Source of the DNA: DATFVJ01 sp963712955
GTDB taxonomy: Bacteria > Actinomycetota > Actinomycetes > Streptosporangiales > Streptosporangiaceae
Direction of reading: 5' to 3'
DNA length: 64,000 bases
Assembly: GCA_963712955.1 (NCBI GenBank)
Contig: CAVQKF010000013.1
Span: 186,001-250,000 of the forward strand
Shown: in pieces, positions 1-8,532 of the stretch
Layout: each line of letters begins with the position of its first letter
Position numbering within the stretch: the stretch's first letter is position 1
Translations under genes and position numbers: made by a program
The notes under the pieces: generated by a model
What the model was told of the DNA's origin: nothing
Databases searched by the model: none
Seen by the model: only the letters and a program-made list of their open reading frames with translations

Positions 1-482
1 CACCCGCGCGGAGAATCTTTGTATCGCCGGCCCGTCGGGCACCGGGAAGTCGCACTTCGCCGAGGCGCTCGCGCACCAGGCCATCGACGCCGGGATGCGG
101 GTCGCCTGGTTCACCCTCGAAACCCTCTGACCGCCGCCCTCGGCCGCGCCGCCGTCGATGGCACCACCGCCAGGGCCATCGCCAAGATCACCCGGTGCGA
201 CCTCATCGCTGTGGATGACATCGGGATGCTGCCCGCCGGGCAGGCCGCCGCCGAGGCGCTCTACCGGCTGGCCGACGCCGCCTACGAACGCCGGTCCCTG
301 ATCGTCACCTCGAATCTGCATCCCAGCGGACTCGACACGATCATGCCCAAGACCCTGGCCACCGCGACTGTCGATGCTTCCGGCTGCCGCACCACGCGCA
401 CCTGATCCTCACCGAGGGCACCAGCCTCCGGCTCGCCGAAGCCACCGCGGGAAAGGGAGTGACGCCGCTGACACTGACCTGA
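1..482 (+). pseudogene. IS21-family IstB-like ATPase remnant
   Basis: Remnant of the ATP-binding helper protein of an IS21-type transposon. Three reading frames must be joined. The first carries the Walker A motif GPSGTGKSH and ends at a stop at 128-130. The second carries the Walker B-like AVDDIGML and SNLHPSGLDTIMPKTLATA. The third carries the usual IstB tail HHAHLILTEGTSLRLAEAT and ends at 480-482. The 5' part lies outside the window and no IstA partner is visible. IstB normally assists the IstA transposase in target selection. At least two frame changes and a shortened middle show it is dead. Confidence 0.85.
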
Positions 483-483
483 A

Positions 484-546
484 CGCAAGGAGATCAGCTG
501 ACCGTCAGCACGGACATAACGTGTCCGCTCGCAAGGAGATCACCTG
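484..546. repeat. 17-bp direct repeat, possible IS21 end
   Basis: The motif CGCAAGGAGATCANCTG occurs at 484-500 and again at 530-546, 46 bp apart. It lies just downstream of the IstB remnant. IS21 elements often carry repeated sequences inside their ends, so this may be the right terminus of the dead element. No inverted partner can be seen in the window. The rest of 483-849 shows no gene. Confidence 0.4.
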
Positions 547-849
547 TCCGCCCACAGGGAAGTCCCGATGTCCCTTGACACCCGGGCGGGCCCTTGTCGG
601 CAAAATTTAGTCGGTTCGGGTATTTCTGTCGCCTCCCCTCGCATCTTTTCCGGTTGATGCGCTCCAGTCGATGTTGGCGGTCCAGGGAGGTGAGAAGACC
701 TGCGCAACTCTGCGGCCGGTTTCCCTCGACGAGCCTTATCTGCGGCGTAGTCCGCGTGGGAAGCCGCTGCACCCGCCAGCCTCGGCCGAGTCGATATCAC
801 CGGCGCAAAAATCAATGTGACAAGAATAAGAATAAGGAGAAGCCGCACA

Positions 850-1512
850 ATGAATAAATTTTCGAAGCGGATCAGCGCGGCAGTGGGGGCGGCGTTGTTC
901 GCCGCCGCGGGTGTCGGCGCCACCGCAATGACCAGTACCTCCGCAGGCGCGGCAGGCAATCAGACCTCGTTCCAGATGGTCCGCTCCGTGGCGCCGGGCG
1001 CCGCGGCCAACGCGGCCGCCATGCCGGCAGCGGCTGCCGCGCCGGGAGGTGCGATTCCGAACAGTATCGGCGCGGCAGTCGAGTTCAGGAACGTCAACAG
1101 CCGGGGGTGCGTCGACGTGGTCGGCAGCTCGCTGTCGCACGGTGGGGCTGTCAGGGAGTTCAGCTGCCACAACGGTGACAACCAGAACTGGCTGATCGAG
1201 CCGGTCAGCTCCGCGCCCGGGTTCGTCGCCCTGCGCAACATCAACAGCAACATGTGCCTGGACCTGCGCGTCGGTGACATCTCGCAGGTGCACGACGGCA
1301 CCACGATCCAGCAGTGGGACTGCTTCCCTGACAGCATCCAGTCCGAGAGGTGGCAGGTGACGGTGACCAACTCCGGGGGCCCTGGCACCTTGACTCTGAC
1401 GAGCGCGTCGAAGGGCCTGTGCCTCGACACCAATCCGGCCACCGGCAGCCAGGTGCTCCATATTGCAACGTGCACGCCCGGCGCGTTCTCCCAGATGTGG
1501 CGGGAGCAGTAG
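850..1512 (+). CDS. Secreted ricin B-type (beta-trefoil) lectin domain protein
   Basis: A 220-residue exported protein. Residues 1-35 are a Sec signal peptide (basic start, Ala/Gly-rich core, Ala-rich cleavage region). The remainder is one beta-trefoil lectin domain with three repeats marked by the QxW-type motifs QNW, ERW and QMW, and paired cysteines in each (GCVD/FSCH, MCLDL/WDCF, LCLDT/ATC). Such domains bind galactose, xylose or other glycans outside the cell; no catalytic domain is attached. ATG 850 is preferred over the in-frame GTG 817 because AAGGAGA sits 9 nt upstream. It is the only intact gene in this IS-rich segment and has no operon partner. Confidence 0.85.
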   Translation: MNKFSKRISAAVGAALFAAAGVGATAMTSTSAGAAGNQTSFQMVRSVAPGAAANAAAMPAAAAAPGGAIPNSIGAAVEFRNVNSRGCVDVVGSSLSHGGAVREFSCHNGDNQNWLIEPVSSAPGFVALRNINSNMCLDLRVGDISQVHDGTTIQQWDCFPDSIQSERWQVTVTNSGGPGTLTLTSASKGLCLDTNPATGSQVLHIATCTPGAFSQMWREQ

Positions 1513-1598
1513 CACCGGACCACCGCTCGGAATCTCGTGCCGTGCCCGCTCAGCTCACACTGGACGGGCACGGCACGGGTCGCTCAGCGCGACCCGAG

Positions 1599-1735
1599 GT
1601 TGTGGCCGAGTCCGGTCGGCCGATCGCGCATGTCGCGCGGGACCTCGGGATTCATCCCGAGGCGTTGCGTAACTGGGTCCGTCAGGCTGAAGGCCGACCG
1701 GGGTGAGCGCGCCGATCGGGCCACGACCAGCGTGA
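1599..1735 (+). pseudogene. IS3-family transposase OrfA (helix-turn-helix) fragment
   Basis: The translated stretch VAESGRPIAHVARDLGIHP followed by EALRNWVRQAE is the helix-turn-helix of IS3-type OrfA proteins. The next residues, ADRGER, continue only in another frame. No catalytic OrfB follows. It is a short scrap. Confidence 0.75.
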
Positions 1736-2174
1736 TCTACTTCTCGGCGCCACACCGGGTGGACTTCCGCGAGCTTGTCCGTGATCTTGCCCGCGGCTGC
1801 GCGCGCGTGTGGAGCTGCGGCAGGTCGGGCTCCGCGACGAGGCCAGGCTGCAGGGCGGCATCGGGCCGTGCGGCCGTGACCTGTGCTGCGCGACGTTCCT
1901 GAAGGATTTAGAAAGCGCGGCCGTCGCGGGTGACATCAAAGCCGCCATGCTTTCCGCGCTGCGGGAGATGCCTTTGCCGCAGCGCCTGGTCCTGATATTG
2001 CACTACCACGAGGGCGTCGCCCTGAAAGATGTTCCCGCGAAGATGGCAGCCTTGCTGGGTATGGCTATGTCGGCCGGGGCCGCGTGGATCCGGGAGCTGG
2101 ACCGCGCAGTGCAGCGGCTCCACGACGAAGGCGTCACCAAGGTGCACCGCGCCATGCTGGCGGTGGCGCTGTGA
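1733..2174 (+). pseudogene. Chimeric debris: PSP1/RicT fragment joined to a sigma-factor region 4-like fragment
   Basis: The 5' part reads YFSAPHRVDFRELVRDLAR, then after a small indel near 1810 ELRQVGLRDEARLQGGIGPC and GRDLCCATFLKDLE. This is the conserved core of the PSP1-domain protein RicT. It then runs in frame into LSALREMPLPQRLVLILHYH and EGVALKDV with a tail ending RAVQRLHDEG. That tail resembles region 4 of WhiG/FliA-type sigma factors, but its helix-turn-helix is poorly conserved. The frameshift, missing ends and fusion of unrelated families indicate recombination debris. The RicT assignment is stronger than the sigma-factor one. No gene is recognisable in 2175-2628. Confidence 0.6.
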
Positions 2175-2581
2175 GGGTTGACGACAGCGACGTCCTCGGT
2201 GGTGCCGACAATCCATACATGGCTGGGTTGGTGGCCCTGGATGCGGGCACCGGCACCGCCGGGGACACCACCACATGGGTGGCCGACCACGACCGCGGCA
2301 GGTCGCGCCGTGAGCGCTCATGGAGACGCCGGGCCGGGCGGCGCAGGAGGCGGCGTGTGTGAGCTTTGTGAGGTGTTCCGGCGAGCCGGGGCGCTCATGG
2401 CGGGTGAAGCGGCCGATATACACGGTATGACTGCTTCGTATGAAGTACCTGAATCATTCAGTGTGTGCTCGTACGTATTCGGAAGTCCTGTGACGAGGCT
2501 GCTGGCGTCCGCGGGCTCGCGGGCGGCGACACGCTGGCTGTGGTGCGTGGTTTGCCGCTGCTGATGGTGGATCCTTGTTAA

Positions 2582-2612
2582 CTGAACTAGCGAGAGAGTT
2601 CTCCCAGTTCAG
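2582..2612. repeat. 7-bp inverted repeat upstream of the recombinase pair
   Basis: CTGAACT (2582-2588) and AGTTCAG (2606-2612) flank a 17-bp spacer just before the first recombinase. This could be the left end or core site of the Tn554-like element, or an operator for its promoter. It is short and may be chance. Confidence 0.3.
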
Positions 2613-2628
2613 GGGACATGCCCGCTGA

Positions 2629-3952
2629 GTGGCCGTTATGGTCCCCGGCGTGATCGGAGAAGACTCAGAGCGAGACCTGTCCACCTTGGTGGTGGCCCGT
2701 GTCGGCCGCATTGAGGAGACAGGCTCGCCGTGGGAGCCGTACCGGCTCGTTGATCCCTCTGGCACTGTGGTCCAGCCGGCGGCACGGTTCCTGGCGGAGT
2801 TGCAGGCGCTCGGGCGGTCGGAGGCGACACAGCGGTCGTATGGGAACGACCTGCTGCGGTGGTTCCGGTTCCTATGGGCGATCGGGGTGCCGTGGGATCA
2901 GGCCACCAGGGCCGAAGCGCGTGACTACTCCCGCTGGGTGCAGGCCGGCGGGAAACCGGAGAGTATCCGCTGGTCCGCGGGTGCCAGTGAGCCGACGGCC
3001 GGGGAGGCGGCCTCCTCTGTGGCGGCGCCCAGGCCGAACCGGGTGACCGGGAAGACGCCGCCCGGCCCGACGTACGCGTCGGCGACCGCGGCGCATGGCG
3101 AGAGCGTGCTGCGGGCGTTCTATGACCTGCACGTCGAGACCGGGCATGGCCCGATGGTCAACCCGTTCCCGCTGGCGAGAGAACGACGGCGCGGCCGGCT
3201 GGGGGCGCATCGCAGCCCGATGGACCCGCCCCGCAACCAGCGCGCCGGGCGCTACCGGCCCAAGCTCGTCCGGCGGCCGCCGCAGTGCATCCCGGACGAG
3301 AAGTTCAACGAGCTGTTCGCCGCGCTCGGCTCGCACCGCGACCGGGCACTGGCGGCGTTCTGGGTGTCCACCGGTGCCCGGGCCTCGGAGCTGCTGGGGG
3401 CACGCTGCTGCGACCTGGACGCCGGATCCCAGCTGGTCACGGTGATCCGCAAGGGCACCCGGGCGATGCAGCCGCTGCCGACCTCGCCGGACGCGTTCGT
3501 GTGGCTGCGGCTTTACCAGGCCGAGTTCCACGGCCTGGTGCCAGCGGGGCGGGATGACCCGTTGTGGTGGACGCTGCGCCGCCCGTTCCGGCAGCTGACC
3601 TATCACGCCGCCCGCGCGATGTTCACCCGCGCCGGCGCCCCGCTGGGCGCAAACTGGTCCTTGCATGACCTGCGTCATCCGGCGGCATCCGGCGGCATAC
3701 AGAATGGCCAGGGACGACGGTATGCCACTTAGCGACGTGCAGTGGATCTTGGGTCATGCGCAGCTCACGACCACTCAGATATATACCTCGGCCCCGCTTG
3801 AGGAGACGATCGCCAGCGTCCTGGCCCATCACGCCCGCCGGGCCACAGCCCCCTCGCTGCCCGCCGCAGGCGGGCCGGGTACCGGCCCGAATCGCTGGAC
3901 GTGCTGTTCCCGGGAGAACCACTGTGACCGCGGCGCCGCAGGCCGAGGCTGA
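2629..3952 (+). pseudogene. Tn554 TnpA-like tyrosine recombinase, frameshifted by a 10-bp duplication
   Basis: A phage-type integrase that would cut and rejoin DNA through a tyrosine. The N-terminal part (residues about 50-120) is a SAM-like DNA-binding domain (ATQRSYGNDLLRWFRFLW). The catalytic part shows Arg in TGARASELLG, then HDLRH, LGH and the nucleophile tyrosine in TQIYTS. The first frame stops at 3732. From HDLRH onward the true sequence continues in the next frame and ends at 3952. The cause is a perfect 10-bp tandem duplication at 3677-3696; deleting one copy gives one uninterrupted protein with all catalytic residues. GTG 2629 is the likely start, without a strong ribosome site. 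The second recombinase overlaps its 3' end, as in Tn554-type operons. Confidence 0.85.
3677..3696. repeat. 10-bp perfect tandem duplication inside the recombinase
   Basis: ATCCGGCGGC occurs at 3677-3686 and again at 3687-3696. It shifts the frame by +1 between the HDLRH motif and the C-terminal catalytic histidine and tyrosine. Confidence 0.9.
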
Positions 3953-5345
3953 GGCGGGCACGGCCGGCCGCGGCGGGCTGCGCCCCCCGGACTGGCGGGA
4001 GCTGTCCGAGCTGCGCAGGCAGTTCCCGCCGCGGGCCAACCTGGCGTCGTGGGAGGAGACCCGGGCCTCACGGGGAGGCGTCCTGGCCAGGGCGCTGGCC
4101 GGGCCGTTCAGCTCCGACGCCGACAAGTACCAGGCCGAGGTGCGCCGGGGCATCCGCAGCGTGCTGGACTGGCTGGCCGCGATGCCGGGCCAGACCTGGC
4201 AGCAACGGTGGACCGCCTCCGGCGCCGAGCAAGCCGGGGACTGGCGGGTGCTGGCGGCAGCCCCTGACACGGCCGGACGCACCGATACCGCCGTGCGCAG
4301 CCTCCGGTACCGGTGCTCCCGCGGCCTGGCAGTCCTGATCTGCGCCGACGTGATCCGGCCCAGCGTGGGCTGGCTGCTGGCCACCCCGGCACCGACGCGC
4401 CTGGCCGCCGTGATGGCGCGCACCCGCGACCCCGGGGGATTCGCCACCCTGGAGGAGCAGTGCCGCAAGCTGGCCACCGGCGAGACAGCCCGGCAGATCG
4501 CGCTGGCCCGCATCGCCATGATCATGGCCGCGAAGGGCGGGCTGGCCAGCGACATCACCGTCGGGGACTGCCTGGAGATGGTGCAGGCATCCACGGAAGC
4601 CGCCCGGGCAGAAGGACGCGTCCGCGCATACCCAGCTCGTTCTTCTACCAGCTGGTGCGCTCGCTGGGCCGGTTCCCCGATAACGCCCCTGCCACCACCC
4701 GGGCGTTCCACGTCGCCGGCCAGCTGAGCATCGAGGAGATGGTCGACCGTTACGGCATCAAGTCCAGGCCGGTCCGGGACCTGCTCGTGGACTACCTGCG
4801 CGAGTTCGAGATCAGCCACGACTACCCCACCCTGCGCAACCTGTCGTTCGTCCTGGCCAGGCTGTTCTGGCGCGACCTGGAACTGCACCACCCGGGCATC
4901 AGCTCACTGAACCTGCCGCCCGATGCCGCCGCGGCCTGGAAGCAGCGGATGCTGGTGAAGGAGACCACCGCCGTCGAGGACGGCGAGCTCGTCGTGCAGC
5001 ACGCGCCCCGGCTGGCCGCGGTCCAGTACCTGGGCAACGTCCGCTCGTTCTATCTCGACATCGCCCAGTGGGCCGCCGACGACCCGTCCCGGTGGGGGCC
5101 GTGGGTGGCGGTCTGCCCCATCCGGGACGGCGAGCTCACCAGGGCCCGCAGCAAGGACACCGCAGCACGCAAGTCACGGATGGACCAGCGCACCCGCGAG
5201 CGGCTCCCCGTCCTGCCCACCCTGATCACCACCGCCGAGAACCGCCGCGCCCGCGCAGCGCAACTGCTCGCCACGGCAACGGCCGCCGCCCCGGGCCAGG
5301 CGTTCCCGGCCGGCGACGACGTCCTGCGCCGGGCCGCGCGCACAC
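3924..5345 (+). pseudogene. Tn554 TnpB-like large recombinase, frameshifted and 3'-truncated
   Basis: Starts at GTG 3924, overlapping the end of the first recombinase. Visible segments include PDWRELSELRRQFPPRANL, TDTAVRSLRYRCSRGLAVL and, after a one-base frame change near 4620-4640, SSFFYQLVRSLGRF and YGIKSRPVRDLLVDYLREFE. These look like the long N-terminal region of the second, larger recombinase of Tn554-type pairs. The C-terminal catalytic domain is absent: the sequence breaks at about 5337-5350 and continues into an unrelated minus-strand gene. The family call rests on the paired architecture and recombinase-like N-terminus, so it is moderately certain. Confidence 0.65.
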
Positions 5346-5851
5346 AACACGGTATGCACGGGCGGCATCTGGAAGATGACGCCGGTCGGTGAGGTCTGCG
5401 GTGGCGCGGCCAGGAATGCCTCGATATCGAACTGAATGTCGGGCAGGCGGGTGGCGGCGGATGCACGCTCCGGAGTCCAGGCGAGCGGCCCGGCGATTTC
5501 GAGGGCACTGACCGCCATGGCCAGGGCACTGGCGCGCTTGAGGGCGTCGCGGCGGGTGATCGGATGATGTAAATTCATAGCAGGTCCCCAAAAATGCCAC
5601 GAAAGCTGTCTTTCTACCTTTTGATTGGACGATGATTCCTCGGTGACCCAGCCGGTGCTGCCCGAAGCAGCGGGCAACGGGCTGGTCTGCCCGTTCCCGT
5701 TAACCTTCTCGAAGCAGCCGCTGCCGCAGGCGAGCAGTCCCCGGTCGGAGCGGTAAGTCGCCAGGCCTGATGCGGCGTTGGGGTCGTCGAAGGCACCCAC
5801 GATCGCCACCGTCGCCGGTGCCAGCCGTTTACGATGGCAGGTTGCAGGCAC
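5345..5851 (-). pseudogene. Fused fragments: S53 (sedolisin) peptidase piece plus Tat-signal protein N-terminus
   Basis: One open minus-strand frame contains two unrelated pieces. The upstream piece (5851 to about 5640) reads TVAIVGAFDDPNAASGLATY and FEKVNGNGQTSPLPA, typical of the mature N-terminal region of S53 peptidases, but lacks prodomain and catalytic residues. The downstream piece begins at ATG 5578 (MNLHHPITRRDALKR) with a twin-arginine signal and hydrophobic core, followed by LPDIQFDIEAFLA. It is cut at about 5345 where the truncated recombinase begins. Both look like victims of insertion or recombination at this spot. Confidence 0.6.
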
Positions 5852-6532
5852 TGACGGACCGTAGCCGACACCGGAAGGTGCCCTGTCAGCGCCCAGCGCG
5901 GCCAGGGCGCGTTGCGCTACGCCGGTGCGGATCAGGCCATGCAGGACATCTGCCCGCTGGTGGTGACCGCGCAGGCCTGCTGGTAGTCATGCGCCGTGGA
6001 GCTGGCCGGACTGGTTCTGGCCTGTGCCGTGGTGGCGCCGGCCGTCGGCACCGCGGCAGGGGCCCGCACCGCTGCCACTCGGATGGGGATTCGGGGGTGT
6101 CATGCTGCTCGCTTCAGCTACGCGCGCAGCCGAACTGCTGCGCGGCTGGCGGGCTCAGATCGCACACGATGGTGGTGGTTCGCGGCCCATTCCTTCCGAG
6201 CGATCGGAAGCTCGGTCACCTCCAACGCAGACAGCCCTTGCCCATGAATTTCATGCACCCGGCGAACGTCGGCCGGTGTGATGTCGCGGAGTGCCTTGCC
6301 GTCGATCGCTGCCTGCCTGTGTGATCACGGAAGAGGCCTGTGAATCGCCCCGTACTCTGCTCGCGCACGCTACCCATGGCAGAATCCCAAGCTGCCGACG
6401 TCAGTTTCCCGTTTCCCGCGCTCGCGCCATGAAAGTCAGCGCAACACCGTTGCCATGACGGCAGCGTTCACCGTGACAGCTCCTACTGATCGCGAAGCCC
6501 ATATGGCTGAGGAGGCGTACCCTTTGCCGGCG
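5852..6532. other. 680-bp stretch without a recognisable gene
   Basis: Several short open frames exist on both strands (for example plus-strand 5996-6247, starting with a hydrophobic segment, and minus-strand codons around 6200-6320) but none has a recognisable domain, good ribosome site or full-length look. It probably consists of decayed fragments between the island and the core block. Confidence 0.5.
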
Positions 6533-7231
6533 TCACGGCCGGCGGAGCACGCCACGGGTGGCGGGCCAGCCCTCAAGCCCAGGATCAAGGCGGCCCACAT
6601 CGGCGGGTGAGCGCAGGCGATGCCACCCGGGCACCACCTGCAGCGCACCCCGGCGGGGAGCACACCGGCGCAGGCGGTCGGTGGCATCTGTGAGGTCGAG
6701 TTCGACCTCGGCATCGCGCAGGTCCCGAGCGGGGACGATCCCGGCGAGCCAGTCGGCGGGCGGCAGCCAGGCGGCAAGCGCCACAAGCCCGCCGCCGTCG
6801 GCTGGGCAAACCGCCACATCGGCTCGCCGCGTCGCGCCGCCGAGCGCCCTGAACAGCTTGCCGATCAGCAGTTGCGGCAGATCGGGTGCGTCGGCGGTCA
6901 GCACCACACCCTGCCCAGCGCCGAGCCCAGCGAGGGCTCGCAGGGTCTGGCCGACCAGCCCGAGCCCGAAGCCTTCTGCTTTGACGAGCCGCAGCACGGC
7001 GGTTCCTGGCCAGGCGAGCTCCTCCACCGTGCGCCCGCCCAGCTCCTGCTCCGCATCGTGGCTCACCGCGACCGCCGGAGCCACGAGCTCGAGCTCTGCC
7101 ACGAGGTCACACGAATCCTCGACCAAGGCCAGGCCGAATTCACCAGGATCAACCCCGGGCGGTGCGCCGGCACCGACGGAGGGCGTGACGAGAACGGCCG
7201 CCATCCTGCGCACCGCGTCCGGGGCATTCAA
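6533..7231 (-). CDS. DUF2064 (GT-A fold, TIGR04282-like) protein
   Basis: A 232-residue protein with a nucleotide-sugar-transferase-like fold. TADAPDLPQLLIGKLFRAL matches the metal/substrate loop of DUF2064, and CPADGGGLVALA corresponds to its DGG signature. Relatives are putative glycosyltransferases, some in arsenosugar-type clusters; the substrate here is unknown. TTG 7231 is the start if AGGA 9 nt upstream is used; ATG 7204 is the alternative. It stands alone, with an 18-bp repeat array directly upstream. Confidence 0.6.
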   Translation of the reverse strand: MNAPDAVRRMAAVLVTPSVGAGAPPGVDPGEFGLALVEDSCDLVAELELVAPAVAVSHDAEQELGGRTVEELAWPGTAVLRLVKAEGFGLGLVGQTLRALAGLGAGQGVVLTADAPDLPQLLIGKLFRALGGATRRADVAVCPADGGGLVALAAWLPPADWLAGIVPARDLRDAEVELDLTDATDRLRRCAPRRGALQVVPGWHRLRSPADVGRLDPGLEGWPATRGVLRRP

Positions 7232-7247
7232 CGTGGCTGATCCTGCT

Positions 7248-7355
7248 GGTTCAGATAATGGTGCTGGTTCAGATGATGGTGCTGGTTCAGATGATGGTGC
7301 TGGTTCAGATGATGGTGCTGGTTCAGGTGATGGTACCGGTTCGGCTGACGGTGCT
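7248..7355. repeat. 18-bp minisatellite, six units
   Basis: Six consecutive 18-bp units (GGTTCAGATGATGGTGCT and variants) followed by two 12-bp units (7356-7379). It lies between two minus-strand genes, in the leader of the DUF2064 gene. One plus-strand frame would read DDGAGS repeatedly, but no gene runs through it. Confidence 0.9.
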
Positions 7356-7432
7356 TGTGACTGTGCTTGTGACTGTGCTTGTTCACGGGCGTTGCCCTCG
7401 CATGTCGGCGTCGCGGGCCAGGGGGCGGCTGC

Positions 7433-7951
7433 TCAAAGACGCATATCCTCCAGGCGGGCGGCGTGAGCTACCCCTTCGAGGAAGCCTTTGGCGCGCTCCG
7501 TCTGCGGGTAACCCGCCACGAGCCTCCAGAACCCAGGACCATGGTCGGGCACGAGCAGGTGCGCCAGCTCATGGACGATCACATAGTCGAGCACCCATCC
7601 GGGCATGCCGAGCAGCCGCCGCGACAGCCTGATCGAGCCGTCGGCGGGCGTACACGAACCCCACCGGCCCCGCTGATTGTCCACCCACCGCACGCTGGAC
7701 GGGAAAACCGCGCCGCCAAGATAGCGTCCTGACAGGGTCTGCGCACGGGTCATCAGGCCGGAATCGGTCGGCCGCCGCCGCTGTTCGCGTGCGGCCAGCC
7801 GGTCAAGCATGCGGGCCACCCACTGTTGCTCTTCGGCCCTGGAGAACCGGGCGGGAACGAGCACGATCGTCTTGTTCCCTTCACGGTATGCGGACACGGT
7901 GCGCCGGCGCCGCGGGCTGCGGCGCACCTCGACGTCAGTTTCGGGCCGCAC
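7433..7951 (-). CDS. YgjP-type (DUF45) zinc metallopeptidase
   Basis: A 172-residue soluble protein of the YgjP/SprT-like zincin group. The zinc site is HELAHLLVPDH (about residues 127-137), where two histidines of HExxH plus the later histidine bind metal and Glu is catalytic. The preceding RGRWGSCTPADGSIRLSRRL is the family's conserved strand region. Its physiological substrate is unknown. GTG 7951 is used as start. It is divergent from the ThiF-like gene, separated by a 580-bp region full of repeats. Confidence 0.85.
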   Translation of the reverse strand: MRPETDVEVRRSPRRRRTVSAYREGNKTIVLVPARFSRAEEQQWVARMLDRLAAREQRRRPTDSGLMTRAQTLSGRYLGGAVFPSSVRWVDNQRGRWGSCTPADGSIRLSRRLLGMPGWVLDYVIVHELAHLLVPDHGPGFWRLVAGYPQTERAKGFLEGVAHAARLEDMRL

Positions 7952-7978
7952 GGATGAAACGGTAACTCAGACTTTTCA

Positions 7979-8480
7979 TTCTCCACAGGGCGTGTACGAC
8001 ATTTCCCCAGCTAGAACCTAAGCCGCGACCCCCCATAAGGGTGTATCCACAGCGTCATACCGCGGCGCCCACAGCAACACACCGTAGTCTCCCCAGGCAG
8101 TCCACAGCTCTGTCCACAGGCATGGATTGACGCCGCAGACGTTCCCTCCTACGTTCCAGGGCAGGAGTCCCCGGGCCTGCGGACCGGACGCCCTTCGGGG
8201 AAGGGGGGCGAAGGGTCCGCCAGCGGCCCGCGCAATGCGCGGACCTGGTGGAGGCTGCGGCGCCACTGTGGCACACGCACCGCCTTCGCGCCCGGGGACT
8301 CAGAAATGCCAGGCGCCGGGACCCCCGGGCCCGGGAAATGCCTTGGCCCTCGGACTCAGAAATGCTTCGCGCCCCGGGACTCAGAAATGCCGCGCGCCCT
8401 CGGACTCAGACATGCTTCGCACATACGGCCTCAGGCATGCTTGCATGCTTTGCGCCCGACGACCGGCATGCTTATCCACA
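7979..8480. promoter_or_regulatory. Cluster of DnaA-box-like TCCACA motifs
   Basis: The non-coding gap 7952-8532 holds five 9-mers ending in TCCACA, all in the same orientation: TTCTCCACA (7979-7987), GTATCCACA (8043-8051), CAGTCCACA (8098-8106), CTGTCCACA (8110-8118) and TTATCCACA (8472-8480). The last equals the E. coli DnaA box. They may form a DnaA-binding locus between divergent promoters. This is inferred from sequence only. Confidence 0.4.
8296..8440. repeat. Imperfect GGACTCAGAAATGC repeats, about 25-bp period
   Basis: Copies start at 8296, 8352, 8377, 8402 (one change) and 8427 (degenerate). The last four are exactly 25 bp apart. They lie upstream of the ThiF-like gene, between the DnaA-box-like sites. 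Confidence 0.75.
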
Positions 8481-8532
8481 GGCAGCAAATATTGCCTCCC
8501 GTAGCCGCGCCTGCTCTGTCACGCTGGCAGCC

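Noticed and set aside
3752..4891. Minus-strand 422-codon ORF over the recombinases
   Set aside because: It is a composition artefact opposite recognisable recombinase sequence and encodes no known motif.
2629..5345. Cas1-like or RIT-type triple recombinase element
   Set aside because: Only two recombinases are seen, the second much larger, which fits the Tn554 TnpA/TnpB arrangement better than three equal recombinases.
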